From NCBI GenBank assembly GCA_035315885.1, contig DATFXM010000195.1, positions 1 to 41,231 of the forward strand: DNA of 41,231 bases. The letters run 5' to 3'. Position numbers and translations under genes: made by a program. The notes beneath the pieces are model-generated. The model worked only from the letters and a program-made list of their open reading frames with translations. It was not told where the DNA came from and did no database searches. The stretch's first letter is position 1. Each line of letters begins with the position of its first letter. Source of the stretch: DATFXM01 sp035315885 (GTDB lineage Bacteria; Acidobacteriota; Blastocatellia; UBA7656). Below, one piece after another: positions 17,244 through 24,682 of the stretch.

Positions 17244-18338
17244 TTATTGTGAGCGAATCGCCTGACTGTTCTGTTGAAGCTTGCCGCCTTTAGCTGAGAG
17301 CATCAGCTTGATCATCTCTTCGGTGACGTTGGGCTCGAGTCCTTCCGTGTGACCTTTTTCAAGCCTTACAAAGTCGGCCACCACCCTGCCGTCTTTGCAG
17401 TTCGGGTAGACAAAAAGCTGAGCCTTGCCCGGCGCGGGCAGCAGTCCCCATGCGGGATTCGGCGGGTTCTGACGGGTGCCGTCATAGACGTAGCCCGCCT
17501 TCGTGTCGGCAATGTCTTGCGGTTTGCTACGCGGACCGCAATTGAATCGCGCCGCCCATTCCGATTTTTCAGGCAGGCCCTTGTCGTCCATTTCCCGCTG
17601 GCCGGTTTCGAAGATAAACGAAAAGTCGTTGGAGGGGAGTTCCCTAAGCGCAGCCATTGCCGCACTGATCGAGGCGGACGTGGGTTGCGTCGATGTAACG
17701 CCCGTTGTAGGGGAGGCTGCAGCGGGCGGGCGAGGCGGTCCGAAGTTTGCCGCGCGACCCGGGCTGCCGCCCAGACGACCGCCCGACAAGCTGAGCCAAC
17801 CGTCCACTTTGTCCTTGAAAAAGTCTGTTCGGATGATCCGGTTCGACGTGAGACCACCTTGCGAGTGCCCGACAAGCCAGAATGCTTTGATGTTCTCTCT
17901 CCCAAGTTGGTCAATCACCGAAGTGGCAATGTTCTGCAGATATGTGTCATCGTCAGCAGACCAGACTCGCGTCGGAGAATTTGGCGTCGCGATGACCAGG
18001 CGATACTTGTCTTTGAAATCCATGATCGGGAAGTAATGACGCTGCCAGTTTCCATAAGATCCGGCACCATGCAGGCTCAGAATGAACGTGACCTTCTCGC
18101 CTCGTTTCAGATCGCACGGATACTCGAGGAAATAGGTGCGACGGGTCTTCATCTCGACCACCGGGCCCTGGTTTATGACCCTGTCGGCTGGACAGTCCTT
18201 GTCCGGGCAGTGAAGCACCGGCGGGTTTGTACAGGCAGCGCCTGTCAGGCGCACGAATTCCTGAGCGCGGGCCGGCGCTGCCAAGGCTGCGACTACACCA
18301 GCCAGCGCGAGCATCCTGATTGAAATTGAACAGTTCAT
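17244..18338 (-). CDS. Secreted alpha/beta hydrolase, PHB-depolymerase/feruloyl-esterase-like
   Basis: A 364-aa protein with a signal peptide (residues 1-25, ending APARAQ). The ATG at 18338 has a strong GGAGGA 5 nt upstream. The hydrolase core has an oxyanion region in LSLHGAGSYGNW, nucleophile elbow GHSQGG (near 160) and a late His in EKGHTEGLEPN (near 333). The overall plan fits the esterase_phd/LpqC group acting on polyesters or feruloyl polysaccharides. A Pro/Thr/Ala-rich insert (about 195-225) and Cys-rich N terminus are unusual and may be a flexible linker and disulfides. It has its own promoter with an overlapping palindromic operator that is shared with the TonB receptor gene starting at 32496. 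Substrate not determinable. Confidence 0.8.
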   Translation of the reverse strand: MNCSISIRMLALAGVVAALAAPARAQEFVRLTGAACTNPPVLHCPDKDCPADRVINQGPVVEMKTRRTYFLEYPCDLKRGEKVTFILSLHGAGSYGNWQRHYFPIMDFKDKYRLVIATPNSPTRVWSADDDTYLQNIATSVIDQLGRENIKAFWLVGHSQGGLTSNRIIRTDFFKDKVDGWLSLSGGRLGGSPGRAANFGPPRPPAAASPTTGVTSTQPTSASISAAMAALRELPSNDFSFIFETGQREMDDKGLPEKSEWAARFNCGPRSKPQDIADTKAGYVYDGTRQNPPNPAWGLLPAPGKAQLFVYPNCKDGRVVADFVRLEKGHTEGLEPNVTEEMIKLMLSAKGGKLQQNSQAIRSQ

Positions 18339-18415
18339 ATTTCCTCCGGTAGCGACGTACGGCGGTCCTGAAGAGGATCGCAGTCATGTAGTTTTTTTTG
18401 GACCGAAAGAACCAA

Positions 18416-18469
18416 CTGACCGGCCGGTCAGCGTGAGACAGTATTCTGCTCAAGTGGAGAGCTTGTCAA
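18416..18469 (-). promoter_or_regulatory. Promoter with overlapping TetR-type operator upstream of the esterase
   Basis: On the minus strand TTGACA (18469-18464) is followed by a -10-like AGAATACT segment (18447-18440). The perfect 16-bp palindrome CTGACCGGCCGGTCAG (18431-18416) lies at about +1 to +17. The same palindrome at the same distance from a TTGACA promoter occurs upstream of the TonB receptor (32775-32825). Placement over the start point implies repression. Confidence 0.7.
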
Positions 18470-18479
18470 CAGGGGATGA

Positions 18480-18540
18480 TGAGTGATGAGTGCTGAGTTC
18501 TGAGTTCTGAGTGCTGAGTTCTGAGTTCTGAGTGCTGAGT
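18480..18540. repeat. Heptanucleotide tandem array (TGAGTTC/TGAGTGC)
   Basis: About eight imperfect 7-bp units of CTGAGTT and CTGAGTG directly precede the 76-bp repeat array. The complementary array lies at 18990-19084, so together they form the outer arms of a large inverted structure. Heptanucleotide tandem repeats of this kind are known from cyanobacteria as STRR sequences; here the motif differs. Confidence 0.85.
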
Positions 18541-18542
18541 GC

Positions 18543-18868
18543 CAACCCCGAAGGGGTTGCGTCGTCCAGCCCAGGGTTGCCGTCTGCGGCTACCCTGGAT
18601 AAGGCGTCAGATATTTCCCAACCCCGAAGCGGTCGCGTCGCCCAGCCCAAGGTTGCCGTCTGCGGCTACCCTCGGTAACACGTCAGATATTTCCCAACCC
18701 CGAAGGGGTTGCGTCGCCCAGCCCAAGGTTGCCGTCTGCGGCTACCCTAGGTAACACGTCAGATATTTCCCAACCCCGAAGGGGTTGCGTCGCCCAGCCC
18801 AGGGTTGCCGTCTGCGGCTACCCTGGGTAAGGCGCAGTATATTCCGCAACCCTGAAGGGGTTGCGCAA
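18543..18868. repeat. Four tandem 76-bp palindrome-bearing repeats plus a partial unit
   Basis: Units begin CAACCCCG at 18543, 18619, 18695 and 18771, exactly 76 bp apart, with a diverged partial unit at about 18846. Each unit carries two hairpins: one from CAACCCC-GAA-GGGGTTG and one spanning CCAGGGTTGCC to GGCTACCCTGG. Units differ at a handful of positions. There are no unique spacers, so it is a tandem array and not CRISPR. Confidence 0.9.
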
Positions 18869-18932
18869 GGGCCGATCAACGCAGACTTTCGGACGCAACC
18901 CCTTCAGGGTTGCAGGACTTGATCATTTCGAC

Positions 18933-18992
18933 CCAGGGTAGCCGCAGACGGCAACCCTGGGCTGGACGACGCAACCCCTTCGGGGTTGGCAC
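18933..18992. repeat. Perfect 60-bp inverted copy of the first 76-bp-array unit
   Basis: This stretch is the exact reverse complement of 18539-18598, including the GTGCC that links to the heptamer array. An inner inverted pair (GCAACCCTGAAGGGG near 18846 and its complement near 18893-18913) lies between. The whole interval 18480-19084 is therefore a nested inverted repeat able to form a long cruciform or RNA hairpin between the esterase and sigma-factor genes. Confidence 0.85.
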
Positions 18993-19084
18993 TCAGGACT
19001 CAGCACTCACGACTCAGCACTCACGACTCAGCACTCACGACTCAGCACTCAGAACTCAGCACTCAGAACTCAGCACTCAGAACT
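18990..19084. repeat. Inverted heptanucleotide array overlapping the sigma-factor stop
   Basis: About thirteen units of ACTCAGC/ACTCACG/ACTCAGA, the complement of the 18480-18540 array. The array runs into the 3' end of the ECF sigma gene, whose last residues (SSEC) and TGA stop are spelled by repeat units. Confidence 0.85.
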
Positions 19085-20332
19085 CACCATTTCCCTCAGC
19101 CGTCGTTGCAGAAACTCCTGCTCCACTCTGTTGGTGGTGTACTCCAGCGCTTTGCGGTAGGCTTGCGCCGCCTCGTGTCGATGGTTCATCCTCCGCAGGA
19201 TGTCCGCCCGAGCGGCGTGATAGAGGTAATAGTGTTGCAGTTCGACTGACTCGCCCAGCGCGTCGATGCGTCTCAACCCTTCAGAAAAACCAACGCTCAT
19301 CGCTACCGCCACGCAGTGATTAAGCGCAACCACCGGCGATGGGTTCATTGCCTGCAGCCTCTCATAGAGAACCGCTATCTCTTGCCAATCGGTATCGGCC
19401 GAACTTCTGCCCTGCGCATGCTCCGCGGCTATCGCAGCCTGTAGCTGGTAAGGACCCACTGGCCCCAGGCGCAGCGCCCGCTCCAAGAGCTCGAGACCCT
19501 CTTCTATTTCTACGTAGTCCCAGAGCGAGCGGTCCTGCTCCTCCAATGTCACCAGCTTCGAATCCCGGACCCGAGCTTCTCGCCGTGAATCCTGTAGCAA
19601 CATCAACGAGAGTAATCCGATGTTCTCAGACTCGTCGGGCATCAACTCGCATAACAACCTGCCGAGCCGAATCGCTTCGGCGCAAAGCTCCCGCCGAACA
19701 AGCTGGTCGCCGGCGGTTGCGGCGTAGCCCTCGTTGAATACAAGGTAAACAACAGCCTGCACCGACCCCAGACGCTCGGGCAATTTGTCCGAGGGCGGAA
19801 CCTCATACCGGATGCGCGCTTCTTGTATCTTTCGCTTGGCCCTCACCAGCCGCTGCGCAAGCGTAGCCTCGGGCAACAAGAACGCCTTTGCGATTTCAGG
19901 AGTGCTCAAACCGCACAGCGTCCGAAGCGTCAGCGCAACCTGTGCCCCCTGATTCAATGCCGGGTGACAACAAGTGAAGATCAATCGCAATCGGTCGTCG
20001 GGAAAATGCATGATCTGCTGTTCTATGTCCAAATCGTCTGGGACGTGGATCGATGGTGTCTCGTATCGAAGCGAATCCTCTTTTTGTTGGACAGTCTGTT
20101 CTCGCCTGCCGCGATCGATGAGCTTCCGGTGTGCTACGGTGGTGATCCAGGCGGCGGGGTTGCGCGGAATTCCCGTTTGAGGCCACGAAGCCAGCGCGGA
20201 AGCGAACGCCTCCTGCATAGCCTCCTCGGCCCAGTCGAACGAACCGGATATCCTGATCAGGGTCGCGATGATCCGTCCCGACTGCTCGCGGAAGACCGAT
20301 TCCACCGCCCCTTTAGTGTCAATCGCCGACAT
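19070..20332 (-). CDS. ECF sigma factor with C-terminal TPR-like extension (ECF42-type)
   Basis: A 420-aa protein. Region 2 is in the first about 90 residues (FDWAEEAMQEAFASALASWP, RNPAAWITTVAHRKLIDRGRR), region 4 at about 125-175 (LTLRTLCGLSTPEIAKAFL, QRLVRAKRKIQ). A long C-terminal domain of about 240 residues has TPR-like helices (AVVYLVFNEGYAA; NHCVAVAMSVGFSEGLRRID), as in ECF42 proteins that are encoded beside DGPF-domain proteins and lack a classical anti-sigma factor. ATG 20332 is used; the TTG codon just before it is less likely. It starts 6 nt after the DGPF gene's stop, so they are in one operon. The C terminus and stop are supplied by the heptamer array, meaning the repeat has probably replaced the original 3' end. 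Confidence 0.9.
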   Translation of the reverse strand: MSAIDTKGAVESVFREQSGRIIATLIRISGSFDWAEEAMQEAFASALASWPQTGIPRNPAAWITTVAHRKLIDRGRREQTVQQKEDSLRYETPSIHVPDDLDIEQQIMHFPDDRLRLIFTCCHPALNQGAQVALTLRTLCGLSTPEIAKAFLLPEATLAQRLVRAKRKIQEARIRYEVPPSDKLPERLGSVQAVVYLVFNEGYAATAGDQLVRRELCAEAIRLGRLLCELMPDESENIGLLSLMLLQDSRREARVRDSKLVTLEEQDRSLWDYVEIEEGLELLERALRLGPVGPYQLQAAIAAEHAQGRSSADTDWQEIAVLYERLQAMNPSPVVALNHCVAVAMSVGFSEGLRRIDALGESVELQHYYLYHAARADILRRMNHRHEAAQAYRKALEYTTNRVEQEFLQRRLREMVSSEC

Positions 20333-20338
20333 CAAGTC

Positions 20339-20701
20339 TCAAGATGGTTGCTGAATTTCATGAATCGGCCTTACTTCGATACAGCCTTCGCCGCCGCAAC
20401 AAGCGGTAGGAATCTTCTTTGCCCAATCGATCGCCTCGTCGAGGTCCTGACAATCAAGAATGTAGTAACCCGCAAGCTGTTCCTTCGTTTCTGCAAAAGG
20501 TCCGTCGGTGGTTAGCGCTTTACCGTTGTGCATGCGAACTGTGGTGGCGGTGCTCGTAGGCTTCAGCGGCTCGGCGGCGCGAAAAACGCCCTTTTCAAAC
20601 GCCTCGTTCATCACCTCGCGGTGAATTCCCGCGATCCCCTGCAGTTCTTCCGGCGTCGCCGAGCTCGTCTCCTTCGAATAGATCAGAAGCATATAGCGCA
20701 T
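20339..20701 (-). CDS. DGPF/YCII-related domain protein, sigma-factor partner
   Basis: A 120-aa protein. The start is the ATG at 20701 (MRYMLLIYSKE), with AAGGAGA 5 nt upstream; an upstream in-frame codon would add 14 unlikely residues. It carries the family hallmark TTDGPFAETKEQLAGYYI and a C-terminal EVRPIHEI strand. DGPF proteins are small ferredoxin-like-fold proteins found next to ECF42 sigma factors, exactly as here (6-nt gap), and may modulate them; the biochemical role is unknown. A Cys pair (ACCGGEGC) near the C terminus could bind metal or form a disulfide, but this is speculation. Confidence 0.9.
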   Translation of the reverse strand: MRYMLLIYSKETSSATPEELQGIAGIHREVMNEAFEKGVFRAAEPLKPTSTATTVRMHNGKALTTDGPFAETKEQLAGYYILDCQDLDEAIDWAKKIPTACCGGEGCIEVRPIHEIQQPS

Positions 20702-20735
20702 TCTAGTCTCCTTAGTGTCGCGCCTAACGCTGGTG

Positions 20736-21353
20736 TTACTCAACTGGAAAGTGCGGGTCTGCCTTCACCTCTGCGATTTGCTTTGTGTGGCGCTCGGTGT
20801 GCGCCGCAATTGTGAGCACCCACTGATAGCCGTCCATTGGACCCAGAACCGGGTGCGAGATCAAGTGTCCTCGCAGATCTGCCGACGACTCCAGGAAAGC
20901 AATCGTCTTAGCTCTCACGTCGAGGAACTTCTGCAGCACCTCGGCTGGAGCCCAACGTCCGGTAGGCTGCAAAGGCTCCGGTGCTGGAAACTTTGACGAG
21001 CGATCCGGGACTCTCGACACGACCATTGAATCTACTTGCGTCGAGTCACGTTCTTGTGGCGCTGAGGGGGCCGAGGCCAACCGCGCCAGGTAGTTAGCCT
21101 GGATCAACTGCTCCGAGACGGTAATATGCTCGAGGATCTCGGCTATCGACCAGCGATAAGGCGATTGCTTGTAGGTCAATTGGTCTGCCGTGAGTCCCTT
21201 GACCGCTTCAACCAGCCGAGCCCTCGTATCATTCAAATATCGGAGAGCCTTTTCTTTGTCAGCCGCGCTGATGCTCTGACCGGCTCGCGTGAAGCCTCCA
21301 AACAGAACCGGCAGAAGTAACAACGAAATTATTGTCAAAACGTTGCGTCGCAT
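20736..21353 (-). CDS. Exported DinB-family protein
   Basis: A 205-aa protein with a signal peptide (residues 1-25, LLLLPVLFGGFTRAG) and a four-helix DinB fold. Metal-binding histidines of the family are visible in EHITVSEQ (near 75) and AHTERHTKQI (near 190). AAGGAGA stands 6 nt before the ATG. It is first in a set with the DGPF protein (34-bp gap) and the ECF sigma factor. Most DinB proteins are cytoplasmic thiol transferases or of unknown function; export is less usual. It might be the extracytoplasmic input or a target of the sigma factor, which is inference from position only. Confidence 0.85.
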   Translation of the reverse strand: MRRNVLTIISLLLLPVLFGGFTRAGQSISAADKEKALRYLNDTRARLVEAVKGLTADQLTYKQSPYRWSIAEILEHITVSEQLIQANYLARLASAPSAPQERDSTQVDSMVVSRVPDRSSKFPAPEPLQPTGRWAPAEVLQKFLDVRAKTIAFLESSADLRGHLISHPVLGPMDGYQWVLTIAAHTERHTKQIAEVKADPHFPVE

Positions 21354-21476
21354 CTTAGTTCTCCTTTTGTAAGAGTTCGAAGGGTCGTTGCAGCCTGTTT
21401 GACTACATCATCCGTCCACCAGTTTGACGCGCGAGGACTGATCGGATCGACACTTTAGAGAATTTTTTTGTGCAGG

Positions 21477-21603
21477 TGGCAGTTTGGTTAAGGGTTTCGG
21501 GTTTAGGGTCTCGGACTTCATGTTTCTTGAAGTCGAAGGAATTCAAGAAGCATGAAGTTCGAGACCAGAAACCCTAAACCCGAAACCCGAAACCAAACTG
21601 CCT
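21477..21603. repeat. Long imperfect palindrome built on GGGTTTCGG-type heptamers
   Basis: Left arm 21477-21530 and right arm 21541-21603 are reverse complements apart from about one heptamer unit and a few substitutions, with a loop near GTCGAAGGA. The arms contain GGGTTTC/GGGTTTA heptamers and end in AGTTTGG/CCAAACT. A third heptamer type (CTGCCTA) follows at 21599-21622. It lies between two divergently transcribed DinB genes. Confidence 0.85.
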
Positions 21604-21713
21604 ACCGCCTACTGCCTACTGTCATCCAGTGGTATAAGATACGAGGTCGGAATACGAAGGGGTGATCGCGGCCACCCGTTGCTTTAACTCAACTGCAAAG
21701 AAAGGTATCAAGC

Positions 21714-22199
21714 ATGTCGAAATCAGAAACCGGAGGACTCCCGCTGAGACACGTAGTCGCCACGTTGGCGTACCGTGGAGGCAAAGCTATCCGAGGCGCT
21801 CCTGAGGAGTTCAGCCAGTTCAGGCCAGCCGAGGGGTCCCGATCCGCTGGAGAAATTCTGGCGCACATAGGCGACCTGATCGATTGGGCCTTGTCGATTG
21901 CGCGCGGCCAGGAACGATGGCACAACGCAAAACCTGGCTCCTGGAGCGAGGATTCCGAGCGGTTCCACATCGCGCTCAATGCTCTCGATCAGTACCTCGC
22001 ATCAGGAGAAACGCTCCACGTACCGCCTGAGCGGCTCTTTCAGGGAGCCCTTGCAGATGCGTTGACACACGTAGGTCAGATCGCCATGATGCGTCGACTC
22101 GCAGGCCACAAGATCCGCGGCGAGAACTACTATCTCGCAAAAATCGAGGCGGGACGCACGGGGCCGGAGCAAGCCGCACCAGTGCGGGAGTTCAACTGA
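21714..22199 (+). CDS. DinB-family protein (cytoplasmic)
   Basis: A 161-aa protein without a signal peptide. DinB-like helices with candidate metal histidines are seen in ILAHIGDLIDWAL (near 47) and DALTHVGQIAMMRRL (near 125). A GAAAGGT sits about 9 nt before the ATG. It is divergent from the exported DinB gene, from which it is well diverged in sequence, and 59 bp upstream of the GH127 gene on the same strand. No enzymatic role can be assigned. Confidence 0.82.
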   Translation: MSKSETGGLPLRHVVATLAYRGGKAIRGAPEEFSQFRPAEGSRSAGEILAHIGDLIDWALSIARGQERWHNAKPGSWSEDSERFHIALNALDQYLASGETLHVPPERLFQGALADALTHVGQIAMMRRLAGHKIRGENYYLAKIEAGRTGPEQAAPVREFN

Positions 22200-22258
22200 A
22201 AACATGGAGCCAGCCGAAACTTTGAACGATTCTCTGTACTGAGAAGGAGGAATAAACC

Positions 22259-24637
22259 GTGCGCCGAACTCGTGTCCTTCTTCCAATTGTTCTTGTCTGT
22301 GTCGTCGCACTCCTGGGGTTGTTCGTAACCAGCCGCGGGCAGGAGCGTCGCAATAGTCACGTGCCGGACAAGATCCCGTCAAAGGCGTATCCGTTCTCGC
22401 TCACCGAGGTTCGTCTCCTCGAAGGTCCCTTTCGTGATGCAATGCTACGGGACCAGAAGTACCTGCTCAGCCTTGACCTGGATCGCCTGCTTCACAATTT
22501 TCGGGTAACCGCGGGATTGCCGTCATCGGCCAAGCCTCTCGGGGGTTGGGAGGCGCCGGACGTCGAGCTTCGCGGTCATACCGTCGGTCACTTTCTTTCA
22601 GCCTGCGCGCTCATGTATTCCGCAACGGGCGACGAACGGCTGAAGGCGAAGGCGGAGAAAACGGTAGAAGAATTGGCGCAGGTTCAGACGGCCATGACAT
22701 CGCGCGGTTTCAATCCGGGCTTTCTGTCGGCGTATCCCGAGGAGTTCTTTGATCGCGTAGACAAAGCGCAGCGCGTCTGGGCGCCTTACTACACGCTTCA
22801 CAAAATAATGGCCGGTCTTTTGGATGTGTATGTCCACTGTGATGACCGGCAGGCGCTGGACGTACTGATCAAGATGGCGCACTGGGTGAAGTTCCGGGTC
22901 AATCGCCTGAGCGACGAGCAGCAGCAACGCGCGCTAGACACAGAATTCGGAGGAATGGAGGAGGTGCTGGCGAACCTTTACGCGGAAACAGGCAATCAGG
23001 ACTACCTGGGCTTGTCGCGCAAGTTCGATCACCGTCGAATCTTTGACCCGCTGTCGCGAGGTGAGGATCCGCTCAATGGGGTGCATGCAAACACGCAGAT
23101 ACCAAAAGCGATCGGCGCCGCACGGGACTACGAATTAACCGGCGAGAAGCGTTACTACAATGTCGCGTCCTACTTCTGGGAACGAGTAGCGCACCATCGG
23201 TCTTACGTGATCGGAGGCAACAGCGACGGAGAAGCATTCTTTCCGCCGGAGACGTTCTCAAAGCATCTTGGATCATCGAGCACCGAAACGTGCAACACCT
23301 ACAACATGCTGAAGCTCACTCGTCACCTCTTCGCTTGGGAGCCTTCGGCGGAGAAGATGGATTTTTACGAGCGTGGTCTTTACAACCACATCCTCGCATC
23401 GCAGGACCCGGCCAGAGGCATGATGTGCTATTACGTCCCGCTACGACCGGGCGCGTTCAAGACTTTTTCGACCGAGGACCAATCCTTCTGGTGTTGTGTC
23501 GGCACAGGGCTTGAAAATCACTCAAAATACGCAGACACGATCTATTTTCACGACGACTCATCTCTGTACGTCAATCTGTTTATCCCATCGGAATTGAACT
23601 GGAAGCAAAAAGGGCTGGTCTTTCGCCAGGAAACGCGCTTTCCCGAATCGGATTCCACGAAGCTCACAATCAAGGCTGCGAGGCCAACCAGGCTCGCAAT
23701 AAGGATTCGATACCCCGGGTGGGCGCAGTCGGGCATCATAATCTCGATAAACGGCGCCCGGCAGGAAGTAGCTTCTAAGCCCGGTTCGTATGTCGCTCTC
23801 GAACGCGAATGGAAGAACAACGATGCGATCGAAGTGCGATTGCCTATGAGTCTGAGACTGGAGGCGATGCCGGACGATCCAAAAGTGGTGGCAGTGCTTT
23901 ACGGGCCGATCGTACTGGCGGGAGACCTTGGAAAGGACAGCTTGCAGGACGCACAGCGGTACGGCCCCTTGGCCCCACAGATGGGCAGAGTGAAGCCCGC
24001 AGAGGTGCCCGCGTTCATCGGCGAAGTGAACGGAGTTCTGTCGAGAATAAGACCGGTGACCGGCGCGGCACTGACGTTTCGGACACAGGATCTCGGTCGT
24101 CCTCGCGACGTCACCCTGCTCCCGTTCTACAAGGTGTTCGAGCCGCGGTACAGCGTCTACTGGAAGGTGTATTCACCATCGGAATGGGAGAAACGGAATG
24201 CCGAGGCGGCCGCCACCGCCGCACGGCGTAAGGAAATCGAGGCGCGCACTATCGACGCCGTGGCCGTTCAGGACCAGGAGAGCGAACGCTCGCATCACTT
24301 TCAAGGAGAAGGCGCGCTCGATGGTTCATTCGATGGCAAGCGATGGCGCGCCGCGCGGAATTGGTTCAGTTACGAATTGAAGGTTGCCGGAGACAAAGCC
24401 GCAGTTTTGTCTTGCACCTATAGAGGCAGCGAAGGCAGGTTGCACGCATTCGACATTCTGGTAGACGGCGAGAAGGTGGCAGAGCAAACGCTGGAGATCA
24501 ATCCGACCGAGTTGATGGATTTTGAGTATCCGATACCAGAGCGGCTTACGCGCGGGAAGGGCCGCGTGACGATCAAGTTCGTCGCACACAAAGACGCAGT
24601 AGCAGGCGCGGTGCTAGACGTCAGAACATTTCGCTAG
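22259..24637 (+). CDS. GH127 (DUF1680) beta-L-arabinofuranosidase-like glycoside hydrolase
   Basis: A 792-aa protein starting with GTG at 22259, preceded by AAGGAGG at 8 nt. The N-terminal segment (LLPIVLVCVVALLGLFV) is a signal peptide or anchor. The (alpha/alpha)6 catalytic domain spans about 45-430. The Zn/Cys centre known from HypBA1 is present: E343-T-C345 (STETCNTYNMLK) and C412-C413 (WCCVGTG). A candidate acid/base Glu lies in SDGEAFF near 325. Beta-sandwich domains follow (to about 600), then a charged linker and a C-terminal DUF6805-like domain (HFQGEGALDGSF). The predicted reaction is removal of terminal beta-L-arabinofuranose from plant glycoproteins or glycans, in the periplasm or outside. 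It ends 45 bp from the convergent S9 peptidase gene. Confidence 0.9.
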   Translation: MRRTRVLLPIVLVCVVALLGLFVTSRGQERRNSHVPDKIPSKAYPFSLTEVRLLEGPFRDAMLRDQKYLLSLDLDRLLHNFRVTAGLPSSAKPLGGWEAPDVELRGHTVGHFLSACALMYSATGDERLKAKAEKTVEELAQVQTAMTSRGFNPGFLSAYPEEFFDRVDKAQRVWAPYYTLHKIMAGLLDVYVHCDDRQALDVLIKMAHWVKFRVNRLSDEQQQRALDTEFGGMEEVLANLYAETGNQDYLGLSRKFDHRRIFDPLSRGEDPLNGVHANTQIPKAIGAARDYELTGEKRYYNVASYFWERVAHHRSYVIGGNSDGEAFFPPETFSKHLGSSSTETCNTYNMLKLTRHLFAWEPSAEKMDFYERGLYNHILASQDPARGMMCYYVPLRPGAFKTFSTEDQSFWCCVGTGLENHSKYADTIYFHDDSSLYVNLFIPSELNWKQKGLVFRQETRFPESDSTKLTIKAARPTRLAIRIRYPGWAQSGIIISINGARQEVASKPGSYVALEREWKNNDAIEVRLPMSLRLEAMPDDPKVVAVLYGPIVLAGDLGKDSLQDAQRYGPLAPQMGRVKPAEVPAFIGEVNGVLSRIRPVTGAALTFRTQDLGRPRDVTLLPFYKVFEPRYSVYWKVYSPSEWEKRNAEAAATAARRKEIEARTIDAVAVQDQESERSHHFQGEGALDGSFDGKRWRAARNWFSYELKVAGDKAAVLSCTYRGSEGRLHAFDILVDGEKVAEQTLEINPTELMDFEYPIPERLTRGKGRVTIKFVAHKDAVAGAVLDVRTFR

Positions 24638-24682
24638 CTGTAGCCTCACGATTCGGCTGAACGGTCTACTAGATCGGCGGAG

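Noticed and set aside
17349..18323. A 324-codon plus-strand frame opposite the esterase
   Set aside because: Arg-rich shadow of a well-supported hydrolase with signal peptide and ribosome site; no family resemblance.
18543..18868. CRISPR array
   Set aside because: Units are contiguous 76-bp tandem repeats that vary together; there are no unique spacers and no cas genes nearby.
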